This document shows, in pieces, positions 43,300 through 52,930 of a DNA stretch of 64,000 bases. The DNA comes from Effrenium voratum (lineage: Eukaryota > Sar > Dinophyceae > Suessiales > Symbiodiniaceae): positions 489,501 to 553,500 of the forward strand of contig CAUJNA010001591.1 in the NCBI GenBank assembly GCA_963377175.1, in the 5' to 3' direction. How positions within the stretch are numbered: the stretch's first letter is position 1; each line of letters begins with the position of its first letter. Below the pieces are notes generated by a model that did no database searches, was not told the DNA's origin, and worked only from the letters and a program-made list of their open reading frames with translations. Both the position numbers and the translations under genes were made by a program.

Positions 43300-43467
43300 G
43301 GTTCGTCCAGTTGGATGATGACGACCTAAACCTTTGCCACCAGGGCCCCATACTCCCAAAGCCCTTTGCATTGCGAATGACTGAATCTCTCCTTGCGAAC
43401 GACGCACACCTTCCTCGCAATACTCGCCTTTACATTGCCTTTCAACCCAGAAAAACGCGGCAACTAG
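43300..43467 (+). CDS. candidate 168-nt exon
   Basis: Starts after CGTTTGCAG and ends at CAACTAG|GTCAGC. Reads FVQLDDDDLNLCHQGPILPK, PFALRMTESLLANDAHLPRN, TRLYIAFQPRKTRQL. Both splice borders are canonical and the composition is natural. Confidence 0.45.
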
Positions 43468-43664
43468 GTCAGCCCTCCCTTCGGGTCGGCCCCTCTTGAC
43501 AGTTTCGAGGTATTTTGGGCAACCTGAGAACGCCCCGGCCTTCGATCCGTTTCGTCAGGTCAAGCGCCTGCGCAAAGCTGAGGAGGCCCAGGGTATAGGA
43601 TGGATTCGGCTTTCTGTGGTTTCTTTTTTCAGGTGAGTGTTTTTGTTGCTTACAAGGAAAACAT

Positions 43665-43898
43665 ATGAGCTTGTCAAGCGGGCTTGGCAGCATAAACTTG
43701 CAGAAAGCCTCGCAGGGTGAGTTGCCTTTGTTGGTTTTTGAGGGGGAATGCCGGACCTCGCCAGAAATGTGTTTGGCGTTTGTGCTGACTTACACGCCGG
43801 ACATGTGTAATATGTTTGAACCCACGGATTTAAAGATCGGCAAGCGCAAAAGGAACAGCAACGCATGGGCCAAGAGTTGTATCGAGCTCAAGGGGTAA
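43665..43898 (+). CDS. candidate exon, unknown protein
   Basis: Reads SINLQKASQGELPLLVFEGE, CRTSPEMCLAFVLTYTPDMC, NMFEPTDLKIGKRKRNSNAW. It ends with a TAA at 43896-43898 or at a GT donor just before (GGG|GTAAAACGAGC). An additional short segment at 43560-43630 (VKRLRKAEEAQGIGWIRLS) precedes it after CGTCAG. Confidence 0.45.
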   Translation: MSLSSGLGSINLQKASQGELPLLVFEGECRTSPEMCLAFVLTYTPDMCNMFEPTDLKIGKRKRNSNAWAKSCIELKG

Positions 43899-44559
43899 AA
43901 CGAGCTCATGATTCCTTTTGTTGGATCCCTTGCTTCAGGTTTTGGAATGACTCATCGTACCTCAACGTAGATCTTTGCGGCAAGTTGCATCGATGGAACC
44001 TGCCTAGGGATTTCTGAAAGACCATTTTCCTCTGTGGGTTTGCTTTTTTCTGGGATCCATGTTGGAGGGCGGCGGGCGGCCCGGCCCACTCAAACAGATG
44101 GCTGATTTTGTTTGCCATGGGCATCATCAGTTGTCGCACAGACGTTTCAGAACTGGAGTTCCAATTTTGTTGTTCTCTCTCTCCGCCCGAAATTTGTGAG
44201 GCGTTTTAACCTGACGATGTTCGCAGAGCAGTGTTTTTTTGCACAAGGTGTTCACACGGGCAGAGGCTTTGTTTCTTGCTTAAAAAAGAAGTCATCTGAA
44301 TCCGCATGGGTGAGGGAGCGCTGACCCAGGTTTCAGCTGTTGCTGATTTGCAGTTGCAATCATGGTTGTAACGCGCTCGAAGCGATACGATTCGTTTTCT
44401 TTCGGTTCGAATCAATTCATATTGTCTATAGAATTGTTTTTGTTTCTTTCTTTTTTTCCGGTGCGAAACGGTACGATTCACTGCCAGTATTGCTCCTTGT
44501 GTTGCTCCTTGTATGCGATGAAGTTTGATTTTTCTCGTGCAGGCACGCACGCCCAGCAA

Positions 44560-44635
44560 GAATTAAACCTACAGCCTCTAATATGCAAAGGGGGTGGAAT
44601 ACCACTACACCAGGTTGTGCTGGGGTGGTGGTCAG
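44560..44635 (-). ncRNA. tRNA-like sequence (possible SINE head)
   Basis: On the minus strand TGGTGTAGTGG fits box A exactly and GTAGGTTTAATTCTTGC resembles a box B about 30 nt downstream. It does not fold into a full cloverleaf by eye, so it is called as tRNA-derived and not as a tRNA gene. Confidence 0.3.
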
Positions 44636-45039
44636 ATTGCCGTCTTGAAATGAAGCAGACCGCGAACAAACGCAGCTCGACGGAAGACTGCCCGAAACAC
44701 TCGGATTTCGTTTTGGGCTGGTGTGACTGCCAGACAAGTTGGATGGATCTGCATCAGCGACTACAAAGCCAACAAACAAATCTTCTGGAATCATTCCACA
44801 TGTTTAGGGTTTTCTACATATAACATACTAGTTGGTAGTGGGGTCACAACCTGAGTTCGGTTTGGCAATCGGGGCCGAGACCCGAAAGGACGGGCCCACT
44901 CTGGTGCAAATGGGTTCCTATGCGCTCACTTCGGGAGCCTGAAAAGTTGGTGTCCTATTGCCTATGGGTTGCGTCTTTTATGCGGATGTGAAGCAGTCTA
45001 AATTCCTGAAATGCAAAGTAGTATTCGTGAGGCAACTAT

Positions 45040-45315
45040 TGTCTTGGGTTGCAAAAGTCCGCGACGCTGTGCCCAAGAAGTCAAGGTTTTTGACAACCCA
45101 AGTGCGAGTTTGGGACTCTGCCCCAACCCAAGCCTCGTGCGGTTTTGGCGGCCGGACCATCTTTTGAAGGCGTATCTTTCAATGGGATCCGGCTTTTACA
45201 TTGAGATGAACGATAACCCCGTGATCAGGGCTTCAAGGATACTACTTTGGCCACTTGGCACATTGCCTTTGCCTCCAGACCAGAGGGACATATTTCTTTT
45301 TGGGCCAATCTTCAG
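45040..45315 (+). CDS. exon spliced to 45453 through an R5 introner
   Basis: Reads QEVKVFDNPSASLGLCPNPS, LVRFWRPDHLLKAYLSMGSG, FYIEMNDNPVIRASRILLWP, LPPDQRDIFLFGPIF and ends ATC TTC AG at 45315, where R5 starts with GTGAGC. The left border is not fixed. Read through, the frame meets TGA two bases into R5. Spliced to 45453 it continues as R-WTESAPLVLHEAR. No family recognised. Confidence 0.55.
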
Positions 45316-45452
45316 GTGAGCCACGTGCTCAAAACCCGGGTAGATGAAGGTTGGTAAGGGACAATCCCAACCATAAATAGCTGCGGATATCCGCCTCCTC
45401 AATTCTTGAGATTACGACCATTTTAGTGCCGGGTTTTGAGCAAGTGACTCAG
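45316..45452 (+). mobile_element. R5 introner: MITE acting as a 137-bp intron
   Basis: Terminal inverted repeats TGAGCCACGTGCTCAAAACC and (right side, reversed) TGAGTCACTTGCTCAAAACC match at 18 of 20, continuing through CGG. Flanks are GG on both sides. The intron is G+TGAG...CTCA+G: donor TTCAG|GTGAG and acceptor CTCAG|GTGG, so the host duplication G plus the element's own ends make GT and AG. Excision leaves TTCAGGTGG, which equals the presumed uninterrupted site, and the reading frame stays open. Second copy at 57363. Confidence 0.7.
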
Positions 45453-45583
45453 GTGGACGGAATCAGCCCCCCTAGTGCTTCACGAAGCCAGGTGGGCAAG
45501 AAAGCCTCCAACTTGGCTCAGGCGATCTGGCTTTGGCGGGTCACATGCAGATGCTATGAGTTGTCCCTTTTTATGCACCCCAG
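45453..45583 (+). CDS. exon downstream of the R5 introner
   Basis: In phase with the upstream exon it reads WTESAPLVLHEARWARKPPT, WLRRSGFGGSHADAMSCPFL, CTP, to the left edge of an R9 repeat. An earlier GT donor (GAAGCCAG|GTGGGC at 45491) is also possible, in which case this exon is only about 39 nt. Confidence 0.45.
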
Positions 45584-45663
45584 TTGTTCAGTGGCACCCT
45601 TCTTCCCTTTTTTTGTTGCTCAAAAGGGTTCCCTTTTTTTCCAGGGTCACTGAACAACTGCGT
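45583..45663. mobile_element. R9 MITE-like repeat, copy 2
   Basis: CAGTTGTTCAGTGGCACCC and GGGTCACTGAACAACTG are terminal inverted repeats with 15 perfect pairs at the ends. Length 80 bp. If excised at its ends, the frame continues as WRITFQVNRWTQKDLCV; a canonical GT-AG pair lies inside it (GTGGCACC ... TTTCCAG) but gives a stop. Confidence 0.7.
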
Positions 45664-45688
45664 GGAGGATTACTTTCCAGGTCAATAG

Positions 45689-45870
45689 ATGGACCCAAAA
45701 AGACTTATGTGTGAGGGGAGTGTCCTTTTGGGTGTCCCCGTTTTTGGGTTCCATGCCATGCGGGAGGTAAATGTATTCAATCTGCTGATTGCCGTGTGCA
45801 AAGGTGTGTTCTTTGGGTGCGATGTTAAGGCGGGTAGGTTCCGTACTTGGTTCATCGTGTTATTCTCTAG
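45689..45870 (+). CDS. exon spliced to 45984 through an R4 introner
   Basis: Reads RLMCEGSVLLGVPVFGFHAM, REVNVFNLLIAVCKGVFFGC, DVKAGRFRTWFIVLFS and ends TTC TCT AG at 45870, followed by the R4 left end GTCCCCCAG. The left border may be AATAG|ATG at 45688. Splicing at 45870/45984 continues the frame as R-SIPVEAEKF. Confidence 0.5.
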
Positions 45871-45990
45871 GTCCCCCAGTAGTGCCCTTGCTCACCCCTT
45901 CTTTTGTTGGTAGGGTTCCCTACTAAAATAGACGTCCTGAAAAAAAAATCGGGAACCCTCATTCTAACCTCTCAAATCTGGAGATCTATC
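45867..45990 (+). mobile_element. R4 introner, copy 3
   Basis: CTAGGTCCCCCAGTAGTGCC at the left, ATCTGGAGATCTATCC (decayed inverted end) at the right; interior CTACTAAAATAGACG. The GT of the left inverted repeat (45871-45872) and the AG in CTGGAG (45982-45983) bound a 113-bp intron that joins two good frames in phase. Confidence 0.65.
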
Positions 45991-46050
45991 CCTGTTGAGG
46001 CCGAAAAGTTTCGTGAATCATGTGAAATGGAGAGGTCTGCAGGGCCATAG
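45984..46050 (+). CDS. exon downstream of the R4 introner
   Basis: Reads SIPVEAEKFRESCEMERSAG and reaches TAG at 46048, or leaves by a GC donor (GCAGG|GCCATAG) just before it. Charged and helical in the style of the other micro-exons. Confidence 0.4.
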
Positions 46051-46091
46051 GCTGCCCCCGTTGGGCCAACTCCTTTCAAGGGCGCCACTGA

Positions 46092-46155
46092 ACAGCTTTT
46101 GGATTCCCAGACTACATGAGAAAGGAAGCCAAAAGGGGGTCTTGCCTTTTCTTTG
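46092..46155 (+). CDS. exon spliced through an R1 introner
   Basis: Frame open after a TGA at 46089: FPDYMRKEAKRGSCLFF, ending CTTTG|GTGCATTG at 46155 where the R1 family begins. Another frame (LHEKGSQKGVLPFLW) is also open here. The chosen frame is the one that joins the downstream exon in phase. Confidence 0.4.
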
Positions 46156-46261
46156 GTGCATTGTGCGTGGATGTTAGGACTTTAACTTTTTGCCAACTAA
46201 AGGGTGTTCCATTAAACCACTAAAAGTTAAACTTTTAGCAGGGCAGCGGAAAGCAACCGAG
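46151..46261 (+). mobile_element. R1 repeat, copy 5, inside a 142-bp intron
   Basis: Near-consensus R1 from CTTTGGTGCATTGTG to AAGCAACCGAG. Donor TTTG|GTGCAT lies 5 bp inside its left end. The best acceptor is TTTTGGTCCAG at 46297, 36 bp beyond the right end, giving intron 46156-46297. R1's own AACCGAG end is an alternative acceptor but breaks the frame here. Confidence 0.65.
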
Positions 46262-46297
46262 TTTTGGTATGTTGACGTTGGTTTTCTTTTGGTCCAG

Positions 46298-46413
46298 ATA
46301 TGTTTGACCTTGTTTTTCCAGGCGGTGGAACTCGGGTTTTCGCCGGCAAAACGCAGTGCCACTACGAAAAGAGGGGTGCATTCAAGAGTTGGGTGGTCAG
46401 GGGGTGTAATTGA
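46298..46413 (+). CDS. exon downstream of the R1 introner
   Basis: Joined to 46155 it reads G-DMFDLVFPGGGTRVFAGKT, QCHYEKRGAFKSWVVRGCN and stops with TGA at 46411-46413. An overlapping frame (AVELGFSPAKRSATTKRGV) from an acceptor TTTTTCCAG at about 46320 also looks protein-like. Unknown family. Confidence 0.45.
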
Positions 46414-47735
46414 AACATCGACAACAAATGTTGATACGCCCACGTCATGGCTCCCTTGAAGACCACGTTGAAATACTTGCAAGGGATGTGTTTCATCCTG
46501 CAGGAGAACGACACAGTTTCAGCTTGAGACAAGTGATGCGAAGGGTAGCTTGATAGTCCGCCTTGTAACTGCTGGATTATCTCCGCTCAACTCATGGGAG
46601 CAGGAACCGATTTCCGCTCCAACTGAACTTGTTGCTTCTTACGCCGGGTGAGCGGCACGCTGCGTGGCTCACCTAGGTTACACCTTTCTTTTTCGGGGTG
46701 ACTCGAAGGGGAATGTGTTTGAGATGGGCATGTCAAACAAGAGTCAGGACATCCACGCTTTCGGCACCAGTCGGTAATCTTTTCGGCATTCATAGGGTGT
46801 CATGAATGCCAATGAAGGAATTGCTCCATCCACAAGTGGCTGACCCGAGTGTTGCTCAACCTTGCCTTTGTCTTCATTCCTCTCAAAAACATTTCAGGTG
46901 ACATATTCTGGCGCTTAGCAAAGGCCAAAGCTGGGCTCCAGTTGAAGGGCCCCATACAGCTGCTTGTTTAAGAAGACCATTCTGGCGTAATTTCCATGAG
47001 TCTCTGCTTCTTGAGACGTGCGAGAACTTACCAAGTTCCGCACCAGGGGACTCTCACGAAATGTCCCATGTCCTTTTGGGGCAACAAGTCATTTCGACTC
47101 TGGCACTCATTACTGACCAGGGTTGGGCAGAATGAGTTAAACAGCCAGACACTGCACCCCTTTGACTGAGAATCGGAGGGTTGGCCCCCAACCTCGTTCT
47201 TGTTCCCAGGACCCCAAGACAACACAGCTCCCTCAAGTGAAAATTGCCAGTCCCAGAAAAACCAGCTGCAAGTCCAAGGGAGGCGGAGCTTGGGGGAGGA
47301 GAGGTGTCCGCACCTCAAATCCAAAACCGAAAGCAGGCCCAAGTCAAACAGCTCAACCAACGGGTTGGCCGTTTGGGTAGCCTGCAGGTTTGAAGCATCC
47401 AGCAAAAACCTATTGTGTGATCCCCCTGTTTTGAGATAAAGCCGTGCTGTCCGCAAATCAGCCGTATCATTCGATGCAAATATGTTGCCCTTGTGTGCAA
47501 TCTTTGGGCTACCTACCCTGTAAGCCCTAAAGCACAACCATTGTCTGCACACATTGTCGTTAGCTCACCTGATGAACGAGCTCATCCATGCCCTTGATTT
47601 CAGGTTAGTGAATAGTAGCAATCAGTGCCGATTAGGCCAATGTAACTCGCAGAGTTTCGCAATAAGTCGTTTTTTTTTTTCCGGTTGAGCGTGAGTCTGT
47701 CGGGTTTTCCGTGGGCGGGGGCTGGTTTTTTGCAG

Positions 47736-47800
47736 GAGAAGCTTGCGCACGCAGAGGTGGATCAGGCCGGGCTTTTGGCGCGGGAGGGAGCTTGGTCAAA
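47736..47800 (+). CDS. candidate short helical exon
   Basis: Excellent acceptor GGTTTTTTGCAG; reads EKLAHAEVDQAGLLAREGAW, SKRFS. Amphipathic helix in GC-rich DNA. A donor could be AAGG|TTCTCGG or CTCG|GTACAG. Confidence 0.45.
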
Positions 47801-48065
47801 AAGGTTCTCGGTACAGGTGTTGACACATCCTTTTGCCGCTGCCATTTGCTATGGCTAGAACATGTTTTGGATGACAAAAATTGTGTCGCCATTTGTCGAG
47901 CATTTGTTGTGTCAAACCATAGTGGCATGCCAATGTGAAGGTGACAAACAGGACACATACGATACAAATGGTTTTACACCAGCTGTGGCATGTTTGCCTT
48001 TTACTTCATGCATCACTGTTCTTGGCATTCTGTGTTGTCTGGTTCTGATCTGTGTTCATGTTTAG

Positions 48066-48650
48066 TAACGCCGCAAAGCACAACGCTCTTGGTGCCAGGT
48101 TGAAAGTTGCACATTGGGATTTTATCGGGGCGACAAGTATCAGCAAATGCGCTGCCTTGAAAGGGCAACCGGATCTTGACATGGTTGCTCCTGCGCTCGG
48201 TTGTGGCGACCCGGTTACTTCTGGAATGGCACGAAGGGGTGGGTGGAACATCAGCTTCCTGTTGATCAAGCCGAAGCACTCTAAGCTTCCTAGGATCAGG
48301 GTGCATGTAGGCTGGAGGGTAGGGCTGCCATTGAACCTCATGGAAAAGGGTTTCTCGTGTTCATCTATATCTTCAGCCCCCCCTTAAACATGGAGTTCGG
48401 GGACGGGGTGACGCCTGGAGTGGCTTTTTCTAACTTCATTGTCCCTTTGATGCAGAAGACTAGAACAATGAAATGGGGGATGCCGGGATATGTTGCCTTT
48501 TGGGAAGCTTCACCGTCAAGCTTGAAACATCATCCTTTGGTTGCCAAAGTGAGTTTCCTTGAGGTGGGAAATGCTTCAATGGGAAACATGGGGAAGCGGA
48601 ATGATGCATATGCAGATTGGGTTCAACCATTGGTATTGCCCTTGATGTAA
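48066..48650 (+). CDS. candidate exon(s), unknown protein
   Basis: After GTTCATGTTTAG the frame reads NALGARLKVAHWDFIGATSI, SKCAALKGQPDLDMVAPALG, GWNISFLLIKPKHSKLPRIR to about 48345. A second frame then takes over (from about 48375 after ATATCTTCAG): MEFGDGVTPGVAFSNFIVPL, KWGMPGYVAFWEASPSSLKH, GNMGKRNDAYADWVQPLVLP, stop at 48650. The gap is only about 30 bp, so an indel is as likely as an intron. Natural composition throughout; no family recognised. Confidence 0.45.
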
Positions 48651-48729
48651 CGGGGGCCCTGTTGCCATCTTAGATTCAAATCCGGGCTCGGCCGCAAACG
48701 GGGTTTTGAGGTTGACAGGGGGTGACCCC

Positions 48730-48780
48730 CCGAAAACGGGGGGGGGGGGAAAAAAAAAAAAAACGAGAAACAAAAAGGCG
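48730..48780. repeat. poly-G/poly-A tract
   Basis: CGAAAACGGGGGGGGGGG followed by a run of A. Likely slippage-prone; no coding sequence. Confidence 0.9.
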
Positions 48781-48934
48781 GCACTAGGGTCCAAAACGAG
48801 GGCATATTGTTGACCCTGGCCGCGGCCCCCATGCCACCGAAATCGGGCCCGATTTCCCTGTAGCTTCCCGTTGAGCACAGTGTCCCATCCAAAAAAAAAC
48901 AAAGGAGGGGTATTTATTTTAGGATTTTATTTTT

Positions 48935-49230
48935 TTTTCTCGCTTTTGGCTTTTTGGCTTTTTGGCTTCTTGGCTTCTTGGCTTTTCGGTTTCTTGGCTT
49001 TTTGGCTTCTCGGCTTCTGGGCTTTTCGGCTTTTTGTTGGTTTATGCAGGTTTTGGTGGCTTTTTGGCTTTGGCTTTTCGCATCCTCTGCATTCCCAGTT
49101 CCTCTTCGGCAGCTGGCGTTTTGGCTTTTGCGGCTTTTCGCTGGTTTATGCAGCTTTTGGCGGCTTTGGCTTTTCGCATCCTGGCTTTTGCACCCTTTCA
49201 TTGGTTTTTGGATTTGGCTTCCCGCATCAT
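48935..49230. repeat. TTTTTGGCTTC degenerate tandem repeat
   Basis: Repeats of GGCTTTTTGGCTTCTTGGC, then a larger duplicated piece (TTTATGCAG, TTTGGCTTTTCGCATCCT appear twice, about 95 bp apart). Phe/Leu/Trp-rich ORFs here are read-through. Confidence 0.85.
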
Positions 49231-49249
49231 GAGCATCACCAGTTCCTCC

Positions 49250-49930
49250 CTATGTGAATCATCGGGGGGGAAGGCCCCCCCCCCAACCCACCACCCGCTA
49301 CTCTTTAGATTGTTTGCAGAGTAATTGCACCCCTATTTGAATCAACACTTCTTCAAACATCATGGGGGGGGTGCCGCCCCCCCCAACCCCCCCGCTACTT
49401 TTTAGATTTCTTGCAGAGATTGAATTGCACCCCTATTTGAATCATCATTTTTCGAGCGTCCAATTTCGCGAGAAAATGCTGCAAAATACGACATTTTAGG
49501 TAATCTGTGTAATCCATGTATGTCTGTATGTATGCACTTCTTCGAACATCATAGGGGAAGCCACCCCCGCCAACCCTCCCGCTGCCTTTTAAATTCTATC
49601 GCACCCTTTCTTGAATCATTGCACCCCTACTTGAATCATCACTTCTTCCGACATCATGGGGGGGGCTGCCGCCCCCCCAACCCCCCCGCTACGTTTTAGA
49701 TTTTCTACAGAGATTTAATTGCACCCCTAGTTGAATCATCAATTCGAGCATCATTGCCGCCCGCCGCCCCCCCCCCCAACCCCCCGCTATTTGCAGAGAT
49801 TGAATTGCACCCCTATTCGAATCATCACTTCTGCGGCCCCCCCCAACCCCCCCGCTACTTGTTATTTATTTTTTTACAGGGACTGAAATGCCCTCCGATT
49901 TGAATCATCATTTGGTTGACCCCGTCAACC
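49250..49930. repeat. tandem repeat, about 95-115-bp unit, 6-8 degenerate copies
   Basis: Each unit has GAATCATCACTTCTTC, an ATCATGGGGGG tract, GCCGCCCCCCCCAACCCCCC, CGCTACTTTTTAGATTT, and GCAGAGATTGAATTGCACCC. Copies start near 49250, 49340, 49440, 49545, 49640, 49735 and 49820. The G-run and C-run of each unit could pair as a hairpin. No gene seen. Confidence 0.85.
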
Positions 49931-50528
49931 CGCCACCTATTTTTCCGATTTTGTTACACGATTTGTTGGTGATGCTAGGGATGTTGGTCGGACATGCGGG
50001 GATGTTGAAATTGACGGGCTAGTGTAAAATGCGTAAAATACAACATTTTGCTGGCCCGGACAAAGAAAGAAAAACCAAAAAACAAAAAACGGAACAAATC
50101 CCAAAATAAATCCGCACCCAAAGACAAAACCGTATTGCACACATGTCACATACATTCATAAACATGGGGGTCGCCCAAATTGGGGAGCTCTCCTTTTCAT
50201 CGGTGGCTTCCCCACCAAAATGGACTCATCTCCAAAAAGAAGTGCTTCCCCTTGCATGATCCAATGGATCCCAGTTGCAATAGTAGGTAACCCACCAGTC
50301 TCTTTTTGGTCCTTGAAGCGTGATTCCCTTAGTTACTATACATTACTCAGAAATGGAAGCGCTTGGCCCTACTTGGGGTTGATTTAAAGCTCCTTTACAC
50401 GAGAAACCTTCAAGAAAGCTGACCTTCACCTGGGAAAAGTTCGCCATGGTCGTGGGCCGAACGGAGTAGTGACCAACCCCATTTGGCTCCGCGCTTCTTG
50501 TGCTGACTTCGGGTTCGGATCCCTTCAG

Positions 50529-50570
50529 GCTGAGGCCCGACAGCTTTGGCAGGCTCGGTGCTCGTTCGGT
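50529..50570 (+). CDS. candidate short exon
   Basis: GGATCCCTTCAG is a good acceptor, followed by AEARQLWQARCSFG. Helical; the right border is not clear. The 50570-51780 stretch beyond it has only short weak frames. Confidence 0.3.
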
Positions 50571-51647
50571 CGTTCGGCAGCCTCATGTTCCCTCAGCGCC
50601 TGTTTTTTTGTTTTAATGAAATTCCCTTCAACATCCACCAGCCGAACAGGGAGCAAGCTTCTTTCTTTCCCATGGCCACTGGGCTTCTGAGAGTCTGAGT
50701 TCCATGTGGGTGGTAGAAACACCCTACTCTGGGTTGGTAGGAAAGGTCACACACCTCATTGGAAAAGATCTAGACAAACATACTTGCCATGGTTTTGACC
50801 ACGGCACATGCGCCCTTGTTGTTTTTGTTTGGTTTAAGATGTTGTTTTCCCTTGTGCGTGTCAAAAGGACAGGTTTTGCATGCCTGGAAAGTGTGCTTTA
50901 TGTTATTTGATGCTGGCAATGCAAATGGAAGCTGTTGGGCTGGAAGAACCTAGACCTTTCCGGGAGGGGCTGCTCTGTTTCTTATGGACAAAATGGTAGG
51001 GCTTCCCAAAAGCGCAGCTGATTCCGTGGCCTCATTGCGAGGAAACATTTATCCTTCCGTCGGGGTTGTCCTTTCGAGATTGGGACAAGTTCGCCCTAAA
51101 AGTGTAATTGACTCCCTTTGGATGTGTGCCACACTTGTGCACTCTGCAGTGCTGGACAGCCTTGGCACGTCCCAATTTTGTGGGAGATCCACCACTTCCT
51201 AGGAGCAGAAGTTCGTGTTTCTGGAGCCAATCCACTGTGAGAATTGTTTAGGTGACCCATTCTAGCATGCGACCGAGTCCCTGAATTGAGTAAAGCAGCC
51301 AGTTGACAACATATTCCCGACCAATTCGTTGATAATCCAGAAAAAGTAAAACACATGTGTGATGAATCCGTTTATTAGAACCCATCAAGACTGGGTGAGC
51401 ATGTTTCACAGGTTGCGTTTTTTCTTGGAAAGTTGGTTTCTCCAAAATAGGGGTTTCCCTAAAATGGTTCCTTGTGGCTTCCCATAAGGGTGTTCAGCAT
51501 CCCTTTTGAGAAACACCCAGATTTTAGCTAACTCTTAGTTTGTGTTTCACCCCAAATTTTGGGTTTCGGACCAACAGGGGGGTCCGAATCTTTTTTGGAA
51601 AAACAAGAACCGCCCAGGTTGAGGTATCCCTTAGTTATTGGTTTGGG

Positions 51648-51705
51648 GATTTGAACCTGTGCGCTGGTTCTTTGGCATCAATGGTCCTTTCCCACCCCAG
51701 AACAA
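51648..51705 (-). ncRNA. tRNA-like 3' half
   Basis: On the minus strand CAGGTTCAAATCCCC is a near-perfect box B (GGTTCAAATCC) and T-arm. The upstream half lacks a clear box A. Probably a tRNA-derived fragment or a chance match inside a coding-like frame. Confidence 0.25.
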
Positions 51706-51839
51706 CGAAAAAAAAAAAAAAAAAACACGGAATGAGGCATATACCCCTTAGTTTGAGGTCACCCTTAGCTTTGGAAACACGAAACAGACACCAAGTCGGT
51801 CCCGCGAAATGGCGCCAGGTGCTGCGGCGGAGTTGTCAG

Positions 51840-51905
51840 GAGTTGAGGGCGTGCCGCAGTGAGAAGCTGCTGTCGGCGCTGGAGGACTCCGGATCGAAAC
51901 GGATC
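51840..51905 (+). CDS. candidate short helical exon
   Basis: After GAGTTGTCAG the frame reads ELRACRSEKLLSALEDSGSK. The preceding WRQVLRRSCQ is in the same frame, so the exon may begin earlier (GCGCCAG at about 51818). GC-rich relative to flanks. Confidence 0.45.
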
Positions 51906-52862
51906 TGGGGCGTTTCTGGGTGGTCTCTAGAGTACTATGTGTGTGTGTGTGTGTGTCATGCTTTGAGGGCATCCATGGTACCCCCTTTTTGGCTGTTTCA
52001 AAGGGCCATTTTGGGGGACCCCCCAAAGACGAGCCAGAGAGGCAGGTTTGCGGTGGCTACTCCTTCGGTCTCCAAAGGATTTTTGTTGCCCCTCCCCCCC
52101 AAAACAAGAAAACGAAGCAATAAAACAGGGCCTAAGTTGCTTTATTTTCCTATGGGTGCAAAAAACATGGAAAATGGAACCTGTTCCCAGTTGGAGAGAG
52201 TCGCCCCTAAACCGAGTCGTTGCTTGGGGCATGCCAAATTTGACCAAACCAGGCTGAAAAAGACCCAGTGGCGCAGTAGATTCCACCTAAATTAAGAGCC
52301 AGCCCCTTTTTGTGTGGTGAGTTTCTCATTAAAATGAAGCAACCCCAACCACGGCTTCAATCTGTTTTTCTACCATTAAGGCTACTCCATGGAAATTGTA
52401 TGTAAGGTCCTTCGACGTGTTGCTCCTGTTTGTGGGAAGTGGAAACCAACCGCCATCCAGTAATTGTTCTGCTGACCCGCAAAAAGTGGTGAATAATTGA
52501 GTTCCCACAAGCCGCCATGGACCAAGCTTGCTGGGGATTGGGTGGATTGGCCTTGGTGCATTTGCCATTCGCAACATATTTTGATCTGCTTTCAGTGGCC
52601 CCAGGTTCTTTCATGTCCAGCCTTAGTCAAATGGCGTGACGCAATGAATGGTTGTAGTTCAGAGGGACCAAGCCGCTGGCTTCATGGTTTGCTTGTCCAC
52701 TGGTGGTGGGATTTTTCAAGCAGCCCCCCCTAAGCCCTTTTCAAGAGAGGCTGTTCATTGCAGTGGAAAAGGCAAACCCTGGCTGGTTTCCCATGTCTCG
52801 TTTGAACTCCAAAAAAGTTTCTATGAGCCTGCGTGTGAAGTGCTGAAGCCTTATCCCCGCAG

Positions 52863-52930
52863 GAGCAAGGCGAAGAGGGGGAAGCAGGCAAGCGGTTGAC
52901 ACTCTTGCACAAGTCAGAACGAGCTGGGAG
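52863..52930 (+). CDS. candidate short helical exon
   Basis: TTATCCCCGCAG acceptor then EQGEEGEAGKRLTLLHKSER. Charged and helical; the frame stays open to about 53000 without keeping that character. Confidence 0.4.

Noticed and set aside
48871..49324. Phe/Leu/Trp-rich ORFs resembling membrane proteins
   Set aside because: Read-through of TTTTTGGCTTC repeats in several frames.
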